From the NCBI RefSeq assembly GCF_003952345.1, contig NZ_CP034433.1:806001-870000 (forward strand): 64,000 bases of DNA. The letters are read 5' to 3'. Position 1 is the stretch's first letter. Each line of letters opens with the position of its first letter. The translations under genes and the position numbers were made by a program. The notes under the pieces were generated by a model, which saw only the letters and a program-made list of their open reading frames with translations, searched no databases and had not been told where the DNA came from. Source of the stretch: Iodobacter ciconiae. GTDB taxonomy: Bacteria; Pseudomonadota; Gammaproteobacteria; Burkholderiales; Chitinibacteraceae. Shown in pieces: positions 47,779 to 56,808 of this stretch.

Positions 47779-47798
47779 GGCCCTGCAAACGCAGGGCT
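47779..47798 (+). terminator. Hairpin after the FabG-like gene
   Basis: GGCCCTGC / GCAGGGCT stem with AAAC loop, 25 bases past the stop codon, lacking a T-run. Possibly a Rho-assisted or residual terminator; a canonical one lies at 48476. Confidence 0.45.
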
Positions 47799-47894
47799 GA
47801 GAAGGGAGAGCTGGAAACGCCGAAAAACTTTTTATCTTCTGTAACTAAAATTGCATAAATATTCTTGCTCAGGCAACGTCAGATCAGTTTTCGT

Positions 47895-48146
47895 TGTCCA
47901 ATCTTCCTGCTTCAAAGTTGTTAATTATATTTAACAAACTCCAGTTGTAATTATTTATGTCGTACGTAAAGTCCATCAATTAGCATTTGCCGATCTGTTT
48001 TGGTATGGCTGTGACCAAGACTGGGTGCGAATCAAGCGTTTATGGCGTTTGACCCGCAGGTTCAGTGTCCGCTGCTGGTAGATGTGGCATATCTGGCGGT
48101 GGAGTGGACTAATCCCGGCACTTTGCTCTTTTAGTCCTTTTTTTTA
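47895..48146 (-). pseudogene. Truncated IS3 transposase OrfB fragment
   Basis: After an A8-G slippery run (48138-48145, the -1 frameshift site typical of IS3) the OrfB frame continues KEQSAGISPLHRQICHIYQQRTLNLRVKRHKRLI, which matches the OrfB stretch usually about 85 residues further in, so its N-terminal part is deleted. After a frameshift, LMDFTYDINNYNWSLLNIINNFEAG still resembles the MDF.D...NVIDDFNRE start of the DDE core. The rest of the catalytic domain is absent. Confidence 0.68.
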
Positions 48147-48397
48147 AGCGCCTCGCACATCATTTCAGCCTTTAGGCATTCTTTGGCATATATTTTTTTG
48201 AGATGGCGATTTTCGCCTTCAAGCTCTTTAAGTCGTGCCATCATTGACGCATCCATATCTCCAAATTTGCTCCGCCACTTATAAAAAGTGGCCATGCTAC
48301 AGCCATGCTCTTGGCATAGCTTTGTTACAGGGTAGCCATCTTGGGCTTGTTTGAGAATAGCGATGATTTGGCTGTCAGTAAAACGAGATGATTTCAT
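48131..48397 (-). CDS. IS3-family transposase OrfA
   Basis: 88 residues. HTH_Tnp_1/IS3 OrfA: MKSSRFTDSQIIAILKQAQDGYPVTKLCQEHGCSMATFYKWRSKFG followed by the leucine-zipper-like MMARLKELEGENRHLKKIYAKECLKAEMM. It binds the element's ends as the N-terminal part of the OrfAB transposase. GAGGAAG lies before the ATG at 48397. OrfA is complete, but its partner is not, so no transposition is expected from this copy. Confidence 0.9.
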   Translation of the reverse strand: MKSSRFTDSQIIAILKQAQDGYPVTKLCQEHGCSMATFYKWRSKFGDMDASMMARLKELEGENRHLKKIYAKECLKAEMMCEALKKKD

Positions 48398-48475
48398 GTA
48401 AAACTTCCTCAAATTTATGAGGAGAAAATTTTACTTCTCACGATGATAAGTTGCTTTTGCGAAGCCTCAGTGGGT

Positions 48476-48506
48476 AAAAAAAACCGGAATTTTTCCGGTT
48501 TTTTTT
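48476..48506. terminator. Bidirectional terminator
   Basis: AAAAACCGGAA / TTCCGGTTTTT hairpin with a TTT loop, A-run before and T-run after. Possibly the original fabG terminator separated from its gene by the insertion element. The following 48507-49012 is AT-rich and holds a sigma-54-like site but no gene. Confidence 0.88.
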
Positions 48507-48868
48507 ATGGAATATGAGGCAATCACAAATTGTTAAGTTTTATTTACGTTATGGCTACACCTTAAGCAGAGGTGGTTATTTATCTGGGCTACTTGCATTC
48601 ACGAATCTTAATGTTTTTTATACTACTTTTGCTTTATCTGATTTTTATCAATATTTTGTTTGTGTTTAGCTTAATAAACGCTCTTTTTTTAATTTAATTG
48701 TAGAAGTATCATTCATTTTCTTTACATAAATCATTGTTTGTTTGAAAGAATGTAATTTGTCAGATGTGGTGATTGCTTGTTAATCTGGGCAAAATCTATC
48801 CCTTATATCAGGCATTTTAAGGCCTCTGTTAATGTTTGATTCACAATTGCACTGAGCCAGAAAAAGCC

Positions 48869-48883
48869 TGGCACAGTGCATGC
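48869..48883 (+). promoter_or_regulatory. Possible sigma-54 promoter before the MiaB-like gene
   Basis: TGGCACAGTGCATGC keeps the GG-N10-GC spacing and the full TGGCAC half of the -24/-12 consensus. It lies 130 bases upstream of the radical-SAM gene in an AT-rich gap. Less certain than the flgB site because the base before the -12 GC pair context is ATGC rather than TTGC. Confidence 0.4.
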
Positions 48884-49012
48884 AAACCCAGCCTAGCAAG
48901 CTACATAAGGCGGTGAGGCATTAGCGAAGGCTGCAGCCTCATTGCCATGAATTAAATATCAACAGGCTAGGGACAACAGGCAAATTACAGTTGGGGTGTT
49001 TGTTGCGAATGG

Positions 49013-50401
49013 ATGTTGATCATGAACAAGAAGATTTTTCTCGCTCATAACTCTTGTTTAAATGCCGCGTACGATTTGAATGTACTGCGCGCTGGCATTG
49101 AAGCTGCAGGGCATCAGCTTGTTGATCGCCCCGAGCTGGCTGATGAAATTGTCTTTTCCGGTTGTTCTGTTCGTGAGCACTGGGTGGATGATGCTATCAA
49201 TCAGCTGGATCAGGCCCGCTTAAGGTCGCCTGAGGCTCGTATTGTGATAACCGGTTGTATTGCCAATACGAGCCGTCAGATAGTTCAATCCCGAATGACG
49301 GGCGGCCAGCTCTCCTTTTTGCCTATACAAGAAGTGCTGCTAGAAAATTCGGAGCTTTCTTTTGCTGAGGTGGATAGACGTCTTTCTCAGGAGGGGGGAA
49401 ATAGCTTTGAGCCTGCTACGGCTAATGGTTTGCATAGCTTACGCCGTCGGGTGGGGGAGACTAAATACCGTATATTGGCCATGCTTGATGAGGAAGATCG
49501 TCGGCATGGAACCCATTTTGTCAGGAACTACCGGCAAACCACAAAGGGTTTTGTTTTCTACGACGAACAAGAGTCCTGTGAGATGATTACGGTGACGCGG
49601 AGTTGCCCGTATCAATGCAGCTTTTGCAATATTCCGCTGGGGCGTGGTGATTTCGTCTCGGTTCCGTTACAAGATATCGTTGCCAAGGCTCAGGCTGCAG
49701 TTGCCAACGGGCGGCACCATATTATTCTGATTGGTGATGAGGTTGGAAACTATGGCATTAAAACGGGTGGCGCCCGTTTTCCCGAAATGATCCAAGCTGT
49801 GCTTTCTCTTCACCCATCAGTCACAATATCAATTCGTTATATCGAACCCAAGCCGTTCCTGAAATATTTTGAAAAACTATTATTTTGGGGTAAAGCTGGC
49901 CGGTTGCAGCTGTTGTATATCTCTTTGCAAAGTGGTTCCCAACGTCTGCTTAAAGCAATGCGCCGGGGATACGATATTGATAGGATTGCTAAAGCGCTAA
50001 GGGAATTTCGCCAAAGCTGTCCCACCATCCTTTATGGAAACTGGCTTGTTGGTTTTCCTGGTGAGCAAGAGGAAGACTTTCAAGCTACAGTTTCGCTTGT
50101 TCGTGATCTTGATTTTCATATTAACGTTGCTATTCCATTTTCACCACGGCCGGGTACTCCTGCATGGGTAATGGCTGATCAGGTAGATCCCGCAGTAATT
50201 GATATACGTGTTAACACGCTTACCGAGGTGGCTTCTGAGCTGAAAGTAGCGCTAATGAGCCAATACCTGGCGCCCATTGCATCCTCTCAATGCAGCGCCA
50301 TACTCGAATTGGTATGGCTGGCAGAGTATGAGCAGTATGTTCCGAATGATCAATTACCTGCTCCCCGCCCGGTTATTCCTCTGGTATTAAGAAATTCATG
50401 A
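49013..50401 (+). CDS. MiaB-like radical SAM protein (UPF0004 plus radical SAM)
   Basis: 462 residues. N-terminal UPF0004-like domain with three cysteines (C15, C51, C82) spaced as in methylthiotransferases, which hold an auxiliary Fe-S cluster. Radical SAM core with CPYQCSFC (C198, C202, C205), IGDEVGNYG, SLQSGSQRLLKAMRRGYD and YGNWLVGFPGEQEEDF, the usual MiaB/RimO sequence of motifs. It lacks a clear C-terminal TRAM RNA-binding domain, so its substrate may not be tRNA. ATG 49013 or 49022; ribosome site weak. Located in an accessory region, upstream of gene fragments; substrate unknown. Confidence 0.75.
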   Translation: MLIMNKKIFLAHNSCLNAAYDLNVLRAGIEAAGHQLVDRPELADEIVFSGCSVREHWVDDAINQLDQARLRSPEARIVITGCIANTSRQIVQSRMTGGQLSFLPIQEVLLENSELSFAEVDRRLSQEGGNSFEPATANGLHSLRRRVGETKYRILAMLDEEDRRHGTHFVRNYRQTTKGFVFYDEQESCEMITVTRSCPYQCSFCNIPLGRGDFVSVPLQDIVAKAQAAVANGRHHIILIGDEVGNYGIKTGGARFPEMIQAVLSLHPSVTISIRYIEPKPFLKYFEKLLFWGKAGRLQLLYISLQSGSQRLLKAMRRGYDIDRIAKALREFRQSCPTILYGNWLVGFPGEQEEDFQATVSLVRDLDFHINVAIPFSPRPGTPAWVMADQVDPAVIDIRVNTLTEVASELKVALMSQYLAPIASSQCSAILELVWLAEYEQYVPNDQLPAPRPVIPLVLRNS

Positions 50402-50427
50402 AGACTCTTCTCTGGAGTCAATGTCCT

Positions 50428-50690
50428 TTTGTGGTTATTGATGCCTAAGGTAATGGCCAAAGCCCGGCCGAGCTTGCTGAACTTGCTACTCTGTGTAAGT
50501 GATTGAGCGCAGGATTCATAAAGCCCGGGTTTGGGGTATTCGCCCCGTCATGTCGATCACCGGGTTTGCAATGTCTATTTATGGGATAAGCAATGAGCAG
50601 GCCACTTGGTTTAAAGCCTGGAGTGAAGTTTTCAGAGAGATTCTCTCCGGGTTTAGTACCAGGGCCGCGGTCGGCCATCATGTGAGCGTA
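50428..50690 (+). pseudogene. Gene fragments, possibly exonuclease-derived
   Basis: One frame reads VVIDA-stop-GNGQSPAELAELATLCK-stop, resembling the first strand of a DEDD exonuclease domain with a stop in its active-site motif. Further on the same frame has MSRPLGLKPGVKFSERFSPG before more stops. Protein-like segments broken by several stops suggest a decayed gene, but the family call is weak. Rest of 50700-50920: short open segments (LPSYTLGALPQPFLPEVDNW) only. Confidence 0.25.
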
Positions 50691-50931
50691 GATGCACGTT
50701 TAATTCGGTACGGATAACCCAACTGGCAGCCCTTGATATTGCTTGACGCTTTGACTTTGGCTAAGAAGGTGATTTTGGGATTGCCAAGCTACACACTGGG
50801 CGCACTACCTCAGCCATTTCTTCCCGAGGTAGATAATTGGTAATGTCATCGGGCAGAGGGCGGAACACTTGTGACTGCTGAGCTGTTTCTGAAAATGGCT
50901 GAGCTGCATTTGGCTAAAGCAATCACTGGTA

Positions 50932-51040
50932 TTGGGGCGTCAGGATTATCACTGGCAGCATGAGCCGGTGTTCTACGGTTGGAAACCGACCGGTTCTCAC
51001 TGCTGGTATGCGGGCCGTAAACAAATCAGTGTTGAGCTTT
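50932..51040 (+). pseudogene. Fragment of a phage-type DNA methylase
   Basis: GRQDYHWQHEPVFYGWKPTG followed by SHCWYAGRKQISV closely resembles the stretch in phage and mobile-element adenine/cytosine-N4 DNA methylases that reads DYxxxHEPILYGWKPG...W..DRKQ. Only about 35 codons remain; neither the SAM-binding FxGxG nor the catalytic motif is present. Left by a lost prophage or integrative element. The stretch to 51322 is AT-rich and holds the sulfatase promoter region. Confidence 0.6.
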
Positions 51041-51322
51041 CAATGCAAGTGTTTAAATGCATCGAGATGAATAAAAACTTGAGTTCAATTGATCTATGTT
51101 CAAGAAGAAGTTATTTTTCGTGAGAAACTACCTCCGTCCTGCTGCATGATGGGGGCATTAGTAGGTTGTTTTAAGAATCGGGAAATTTAAATCAGCGCTT
51201 CTATTCATAATATTTATGTTGTGATGACCAGTGGTATGATTTTTTTCATCCTGAGATGAAATTTTTTTCAAAAAAAATAGAGTAAAACAATTTAGCTACA
51301 TAATTTTAAATGGAGAAAGGTA

Positions 51323-52993
51323 ATGGCATTTTTTCAAAAAAAGAGACTCATTGCTGCTGTAACTATGGCGTTGACTGCAGGTGGTTTCGCATCTGCTGTA
51401 CAGGCCAACAACACTAAGTTAAATGCTACCAAAACCAACGTAGCCTTCTCTGACTTCACTCCGACTGAATACAGCTCTCAAGGTAAACCCAATATTATCA
51501 TCCTCACCGTTGATGATTTAGGTTACGGGCAAATGCCTTTTGATGAAAGCTCTTTTGCTCCTGCGACACTGAAAAATCGCCCAGTCGTCGACACCTATAA
51601 GATAGGTATCGACAAAGCCATTGAAGCTGCGAAGAAGTCCACCCCTACTTTACTTGGTTTGATGAATGATGGCGTTCGTTTTACCAATGGTTATGTAGCA
51701 CATGGAGTTTCAGGCCCTTCTCGGGCTGCTATATTGACCGCTCGGTCCCCAGCTCGTTATGGCGTTTATACCAATTCTGATGCTCAAGATGGAATTCCTC
51801 TGACTGAGACTTTCATGCCTGAGTTGTTCCAAAATCATGGCTATTACACCGCTGCTGTTGGTAAATGGCACTTGTCTAAAATTAGTAATGTGCCTGTTCC
51901 AGAAGATAAACAGACCAGAGACTATCACGACAACTATCGAACCTACTCTGCTGAAGAATGGCAGCCTCAAAATCGTGGTTTTAATTATTTCATGGGCTAC
52001 CATAGTGCTGGGGTAGCTTGGTATAATTCACCTTCACTGTTTATTAATCGTCAGCCAGTGGACGCCAAAGGCTACATTAGTGATCAGCTTACCGACGAAG
52101 CGATCGGTGTTGCTAACCGCTCTAAAATGTTGGAGCAGCCCTTCATGCTCTACTTGGCTTACAGCGCACCTCACCTTCCTAATGATGTTGCAGCTCCAGA
52201 TGAATATCAAAAGCAGTTCAATACTGGCAGCCCCACAGCTGATAACTTCTACGCATCTGTTTATTCAGTGGATCAGGGTGTAAAACGCTTACTTGAAACA
52301 CTCAAGAAAAATGGTCAACTAGATAACACTATTATTTTGTTCACTTCGGACAATGGTGCTGTGATAGATGGGCCACTCCCTCTTAATGGGGCACAAAAAG
52401 GGTTCAAGGGACAAATGACTGCTCCTGGTGGAGTGCACACACCAATGTTTATGTGGTGGAGTGGCAAACTCAAGAATGGTAAGTACGATAAGCTTGTCTC
52501 TGCCATGGACTTTTTCCCCTCCGCATTGGATGCAGCCAAGATCAGCATTCCACCTACATTAAAATTAGACGGGCGCTCTTTGCTTCCCTATGTGACAGGT
52601 AAAAAAACAGGGGCAGTACGCGAAAACCTTGCGTGGATGGGCTCCTATGTTCATTGGTGGGATGAGCAAAATATACCGTTCTGGGATAACTATCACAAGT
52701 TTGTGCGTTATGAGAGTGATGAGTATCCAAAAAACCCTAATACAGAAAATTTGAGTCAGTTCTCTTATGCTGTACGTAACAATGAATATGCTTTGATCTA
52801 CAATTATGAAGACAAACAATTAGGCCTTTATGCACTTAATGACCTAATGCTTGAGCGTAACCTTGCTAAGGATAAACCTGAAATGGTTAAACAGTTGCAA
52901 GGGGCCATGAAGGAATACATGAGTAATACCCAACCTCCTCTTAATAAGATAAATCAGGAGAAATTCAACAATATATCTAATGTTTTGAATTAA
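51323..52993 (+). CDS. Secreted serine-type sulfatase
   Basis: 556 residues, alkaline-phosphatase superfamily. Signal peptide (about 1-28, ending AVQANN). Metal site VDDLGYGQ near residue 65, sulfatase signature S-G-P-S-R (130-134) followed by AAILTAR, GKWHL, and FTSDNGAV later. The modified residue is Ser130, not Cys, so activation needs an anaerobic-type radical-SAM maturase converting Ser to formylglycine; that gene follows. Likely substrate: a sulfated polysaccharide, lipid or small ester in the environment. GGAGAAAGGTA precedes the ATG. More AT-rich than the window's core genes, suggesting acquisition. Confidence 0.9.
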   Translation: MAFFQKKRLIAAVTMALTAGGFASAVQANNTKLNATKTNVAFSDFTPTEYSSQGKPNIIILTVDDLGYGQMPFDESSFAPATLKNRPVVDTYKIGIDKAIEAAKKSTPTLLGLMNDGVRFTNGYVAHGVSGPSRAAILTARSPARYGVYTNSDAQDGIPLTETFMPELFQNHGYYTAAVGKWHLSKISNVPVPEDKQTRDYHDNYRTYSAEEWQPQNRGFNYFMGYHSAGVAWYNSPSLFINRQPVDAKGYISDQLTDEAIGVANRSKMLEQPFMLYLAYSAPHLPNDVAAPDEYQKQFNTGSPTADNFYASVYSVDQGVKRLLETLKKNGQLDNTIILFTSDNGAVIDGPLPLNGAQKGFKGQMTAPGGVHTPMFMWWSGKLKNGKYDKLVSAMDFFPSALDAAKISIPPTLKLDGRSLLPYVTGKKTGAVRENLAWMGSYVHWWDEQNIPFWDNYHKFVRYESDEYPKNPNTENLSQFSYAVRNNEYALIYNYEDKQLGLYALNDLMLERNLAKDKPEMVKQLQGAMKEYMSNTQPPLNKINQEKFNNISNVLN

Positions 52994-53062
52994 AATAATT
53001 GATTCGTTTGGTCATGTCTGCGGTAGGGCTTTCCTACCGCAGTTAATTAACCAGGAACAAAT

Positions 53063-54226
53063 ATGCATATAACAGCCAAACCTACCAGCTTTCAGTGCAA
53101 CATTAGATGTGATTATTGTTTTTATTTGGAGAAAAAGAGCCAATTCACACATACCTCTTGGATGGATGATGAAACACTTGAGGTTTTTATCCGAAATTAT
53201 ATTTCAGCATCCAGCCATGATGTCTATTTCACTTGGCAAGGGGGAGAGCCCACCTTGGCTGGATTAGACTTTTTCCGACGAGCAGTCCAGCTTCAGAAAC
53301 GCCACGGGAAAGACAAGAAGATCTTCAATGCATTACAAACAAATGGTCTTTTGTTGAATGAAGAATGGTGTGATTTTTTCAGAGAACATAATTTTTTGAT
53401 AGGCATATCTATTGACGGTCCACGAGATCTGCATAATACCTACCGCAAAAATCGTGCCGGCAGAGGTACTTTCGATAAAGTGATGTCAGCTATCGAGTTA
53501 TTGAAGGGTTATAAAATTCCTTTTAATACATTGACAGTAGTGAATAACATTAATGTAAATTATCCATTAGAGGTTTATGAATTCCTAAAATCTATTGGCA
53601 GCAATCATATACAATTTATTGAACTGTTAGAAACGACAAAACCTAATATAAAATTCTGTGATGTTCCTATAAACTTTAATGTTATTAATTTTTCGGTACC
53701 GTCTGATCAATATGGTCATTTTATGGCTAAAATATTCAAGACTTGGGTAACCCAAGATGTTGGCACTATTTTCATTCGCCAATTTGAGAGCTTTATTAGT
53801 CGAGTTCTTGGTAATGGTCATACCAGTTGTGTGTTTCAATCGAAATGCCAGGACAATTTCATTATCGAATCTAATGGAGACATTTACGAATGCGATCATT
53901 TTGTCTATCCAGATTATAAAATTGGTAATATAAATCAAAATTCACTCAACAATTTGCATAGTGAAAAACTGTCTAAAGAAAAAGGTGTTTTGGCTCGAGA
54001 ATGCCGTGAATGTGACTATTTATCTATATGTAATGGTGGTTGTCCTAAACACAGAATTAAATTAGGAGATGGAGCAGGGGTATCTTACTTCTGTAATGGC
54101 TACAAAATTTTGTTTTCTACCATGGTGCCTTATTTAAATGCCATGGTTGAATTAGAAAAAAATAAAATACCATTAGTCCATATCATGGATGATAGAATTG
54201 CTAATGCATTAAATGTAAACTTTTAA
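53063..54226 (+). CDS. Anaerobic sulfatase-maturing enzyme (radical SAM, SPASM)
   Basis: 387 residues. Oxidises the active-site Ser (or Cys) of a sulfatase to formylglycine without oxygen. Seen: radical SAM cluster CNIRCDYC (C12, C16, C19) in the family context [47 protein letters not shown], and a C-terminal SPASM-type cysteine set ([19 protein letters not shown] ... [18 protein letters not shown]). The gene follows the sulfatase by 69 bases, AGGAACAAAT before the ATG, clearly a matched pair. Strikingly AT-rich compared with the flanks. Confidence 0.92.
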   Translation: MHITAKPTSFQCNIRCDYCFYLEKKSQFTHTSWMDDETLEVFIRNYISASSHDVYFTWQGGEPTLAGLDFFRRAVQLQKRHGKDKKIFNALQTNGLLLNEEWCDFFREHNFLIGISIDGPRDLHNTYRKNRAGRGTFDKVMSAIELLKGYKIPFNTLTVVNNINVNYPLEVYEFLKSIGSNHIQFIELLETTKPNIKFCDVPINFNVINFSVPSDQYGHFMAKIFKTWVTQDVGTIFIRQFESFISRVLGNGHTSCVFQSKCQDNFIIESNGDIYECDHFVYPDYKIGNINQNSLNNLHSEKLSKEKGVLARECRECDYLSICNGGCPKHRIKLGDGAGVSYFCNGYKILFSTMVPYLNAMVELEKNKIPLVHIMDDRIANALNVNF

Positions 54227-54430
54227 CTTATGTCTGCTAGACAAGATCAGCACGAGATCAAGTTTCATAATATATAGGGAAGGTGTGTTCAAGCGGCTTG
54301 CATCTTCATTATGAGTCGTATGCCTGCGTTTTAAACTGTAAGTGATGCCTACAATCAGTTTGTCCTGATCTAGTTATCACCTGACGCCGGCCTTAAGCCG
54401 GTGCCTTATTTAGGCTACTTTAGAGCGCAC

Positions 54431-54864
54431 TTGTCTTGGCTGACTGGCCAGCGTCTTGCAGATGTGTTGAAAATATCTGAGGTTGATATCAAAAATAGTG
54501 AGATATGAATTACACAAAATAAAACGGGGAAAAAGCTGAGAATTGCCATGGTTGGCGAATTGGAATTATTTTTAAAAAATTATGGCCCGTAAGCATTTGT
54601 ATATAAATACGATGTTTGAAGTTATTGGTTAACTTAGATGGCTTGCTATTAACTTACTCTAAACTGCGAAATAAGTTTGATAAGGTGAGGGAGGAATCTG
54701 GACAAGCATGGCAATTCCGTGATTTGCGAGCTAAAGCAGGTACAGAAAAAGAAATGTCGGATGGTATGGGAGCAGCGCAAGATTTGTTGGCCCATACCAC
54801 ACAGACCATGACCACTGCTTACGTTAGGCATAGAGTGGGCAAGCTGGTTAACCCGATACGATAG
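54431..54864 (+). pseudogene. Broken tyrosine-recombinase integrase
   Basis: C-terminal half of a phage integrase in pieces. 54437 onward reads WLTGQRLADVLKISEVDIKNSEI-stop-ITQNKTGKKLRIAMVGELELFLKNYGP-stop (first catalytic Arg in TGQR); then in another phase LDGLLLTYSKLRNKFDKVREESG and WQFRDLRAKAG (Arg), LLAHTTQTMTTAYVRHRVGKL (His, Tyr). A nonsense codon and a frameshift make it dead, and the N-terminal domain is missing. It lies 230 bases from tRNA-Leu, a standard integration target. Confidence 0.82.
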
Positions 54865-54878
54865 CAATAAGAAAGAAG

Positions 54879-54899
54879 CCGCCTACGGGCGGTTTTTTT
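54879..54899 (+). terminator. Terminator after the integrase remnant
   Basis: CCGCC / GGCGG stem with TACG loop and seven T's. Confidence 0.8.
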
Positions 54900-55036
54900 C
54901 GTCTGTAATGGGCTAGGGCCAGCCGCCTATATTTATATACGAGCCAATAAATTGGGATGTAAAAATGATTTTTGCGGAACAGATGCAAGCAGAAAAGACT
55001 GGAATAATCTCTGATTTTTCCCTGTATTGCAGGCAA

Positions 55037-55061
55037 TAAAAAACCCGCAAAGCCTTGCAGG
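55037..55061 (-). terminator. Terminator of tRNA-Leu
   Basis: On the minus strand CCTGCAA / TTGCGGG (one wobble pair) with a four-base loop is followed by a T-run, 30 bases beyond the tRNA 3' end. Confidence 0.75.
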
Positions 55062-55091
55062 GCGTGGGTTTGAAGTTTTACTGCTTGAGCG

Positions 55092-55175
55092 TGGTGCCCG
55101 GGATCGGACTTGAACCGATACGCCATAAGCGAGGGATTTTAAGTCCCTTGTGTCTACCAATTTCACCACCCGGGC
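55092..55175 (-). tRNA. tRNA-Leu (anticodon UAA)
   Basis: Read on the minus strand: 5' GCCCGGG pairs with 3' CCCGGGC, discriminator A, encoded CCA; a GACTTAAAATC anticodon arm gives UAA; a long variable arm and GGTTCAAGTCC T-arm follow. 84 bases with CCA. Probable attachment site of the dead integrase nearby. Confidence 0.95.
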
Positions 55176-55625
55176 ATTTCAACATCATCGCCTGTATATT
55201 CAACAGGCATAAAGAAATTAATTCAATTTTCTGAGCAATTAGCGTAATTTTTATTTAACACCTATTTGCTGTTTATGCTCGTTTCAAACTACGTCGGCGA
55301 GAACAGGCGTGCATTTTATCGCATTTCGAAATTATTGCAATACCTCGGTAGCAATAACTTTTTATTTTGCTGGAAGTGATTTGGCCGTGTGTTTCAGTTT
55401 TTTTCTCACTAAAGTAGCTAGGTGTTTGAATTATATTAAAAATTATATTTTTTTTTCCTGGCTGGTGTCATTTTACCCAGGCGTGGGGCGGGTAATATTT
55501 TGTTGATTAAAAGGCGTGTGTAAAGCATTTTGTTACCGATAAGCTATTCGGGGGGATCATTTTTTTGATTAATAATATTTTCGTCTGGATATCCTTATAG
55601 CTGCTGGTTTTGTGTAATAGCTTAA

Positions 55626-55651
55626 CTTTACTAGACTTGAGTTTAGTAAAG
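55626..55651 (+). promoter_or_regulatory. Inverted repeat before the FIST operon
   Basis: CTTTACTA (55626-55633) and TAGTAAAG (55644-55651) form a perfect 8-base inverted repeat with a 10-base centre, ending just before the GAAAAGGAG ribosome site. It may be a regulator's operator or a translation-blocking hairpin. The rest of 55176-55625 shows only AT-rich spacer and a six-base GCCTGT/ACAGGC repeat upstream of tRNA-Leu. Confidence 0.45.
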
Positions 55652-55665
55652 AAAAGGAGCGTCTC

Positions 55666-56808
55666 ATGCAAATTGCGCAGATCAAACTAGGGCATTTTAG
55701 TCAGCTTGCTAGCCGGATTGGGGAGCTAAGTGCAATTGATCCCCAGTGGTTGCTGGTGTTTGCCAGTAAAAATTTTCTGGTGGATACACCTTTATTTAGT
55801 GAGTTGCAGCAAAGTTTTCCTTTGGCTGCATTGTTGGGTTGTTCAACCGCAGGAGAGATTTCTGCTGGTGGTGTGAGTGAGAATAGCTGCGTGATTACGG
55901 CTGTTCACTGGCGTTTTGGTGTGCCGCATTGTGCACTGACGCAATTGGAGAATATGCAAGACAGCGAGCAGGCCGGGCAGCGCTTGGCAAGTCAGCTTCA
56001 GATGCCCATGGCGGGAGTTCTACTTTTTGCCCAGGGAGTTCATATTAATGGCAGTGCATTGCTTGCAGGGCTGGAAAGTGGTTTGCCCGCAGGCTTGCCG
56101 ATTATGGGGGGGCTGGCGGGCGATGGTACCGAATTTAATCAAACGGTGGTGCTAAGTCGCGCGGGGGTGAGTGCGAATGGGGCGGTGGCTATGGCGATCC
56201 CTGTCGGGGTCTCTGTAGGGCACGGCTCTTATGGTGGATGGAAGCCTTTTGGCCTGGCCCGGCGGGTTACCCGTCATGAGGGCAATATTTTATTTGAACT
56301 GGATGGTGAGCCTGCTTTGGATGTCTATAAGCGCTACCTGGGGGAATATGCCGAACAGCTGCCTTCTTCGGGCTTATTGTTTCCGTTTGAAATGCTTGCT
56401 CAGGATTATTCCACTGTTGGAGTGGTGCGGACCATCCTAGGGGTTGACGAGGCTAGCGGCAGCTTGATTCTGGCGGGGGATATACTGAGTGATGGTTATT
56501 TGCGCCTCATGCACGCCAGTAATGATGCCCTGGTAGAGGGGGCCGAGTCGGCGGCTCTGGCCGCACAGGGGCCTTCGGGGGAAGTAAGTGGGCTGGGGCT
56601 GCTAGTGAGTTGTGTGGGCCGTAAACTGGTGATGGGGGGGCGCATTGATGAAGAGATAGAAGCCGTTGCCGGGGTGCTGGGGCCGAACATGAGTCTGGCT
56701 GGATTTTATTCTTATGGTGAGATCAGCCCTTTGCAAGGAACATTGGGCTGTAAATTACATAATCAAACGATGACCATCAGTATTTTAAGTGATTCACAGA
56801 ATGAATAG
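55666..56808 (+). CDS. FIST-domain sensor protein
   Basis: 380 residues, FIST N domain (about 20-215; LGCSTAGEISAGG, LLFAQGVHINGSALLAGLESGLP, IMGGLAGDG) and FIST C domain (about 220-370; LILAGDILSDGYLRLMHAS, SCVGRKLVMGGRIDEEI, GFYSYGEISP). FIST modules are predicted to sense small ligands such as amino acids and often pass signals to kinases or cyclases. The gene overlaps the histidine kinase by eight bases, so the pair is probably a split receptor-kinase. Soluble, no signal peptide. AAAAGGAG stands before the ATG. Confidence 0.9.
   Translation: MQIAQIKLGHFSQLASRIGELSAIDPQWLLVFASKNFLVDTPLFSELQQSFPLAALLGCSTAGEISAGGVSENSCVITAVHWRFGVPHCALTQLENMQDSEQAGQRLASQLQMPMAGVLLFAQGVHINGSALLAGLESGLPAGLPIMGGLAGDGTEFNQTVVLSRAGVSANGAVAMAIPVGVSVGHGSYGGWKPFGLARRVTRHEGNILFELDGEPALDVYKRYLGEYAEQLPSSGLLFPFEMLAQDYSTVGVVRTILGVDEASGSLILAGDILSDGYLRLMHASNDALVEGAESAALAAQGPSGEVSGLGLLVSCVGRKLVMGGRIDEEIEAVAGVLGPNMSLAGFYSYGEISPLQGTLGCKLHNQTMTISILSDSQNE

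Larger units (their letters stand above)
47895..48420 (-). mobile_element. Remnant of an IS3-family insertion sequence
   Basis: Contains an intact OrfA and a deleted, frameshifted OrfB. The element appears to lie between the FabG-like gene and a terminator at 48476. Terminal inverted repeats and target duplication could not be recognised, consistent with an old, non-functional copy. Confidence 0.72.

Noticed and set aside
48400..49012. Second copy of the tRNA-Leu 3' end as the other attachment site of the island
   Set aside because: Looked for the GGATCGGACTTGAACC segment on both strands of this gap and saw none; the island's left border stays undefined.
50499..50717. 72-codon frame in the fragment zone
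   Set aside because: No family resemblance, GTG-type start, and a neighbouring frame looks more like decayed coding sequence.
55309..55506. 65-codon hydrophobic frame upstream of the FIST operon
   Set aside because: Poly-Phe/Ile composition comes from AT-rich spacer DNA; no ribosome site.
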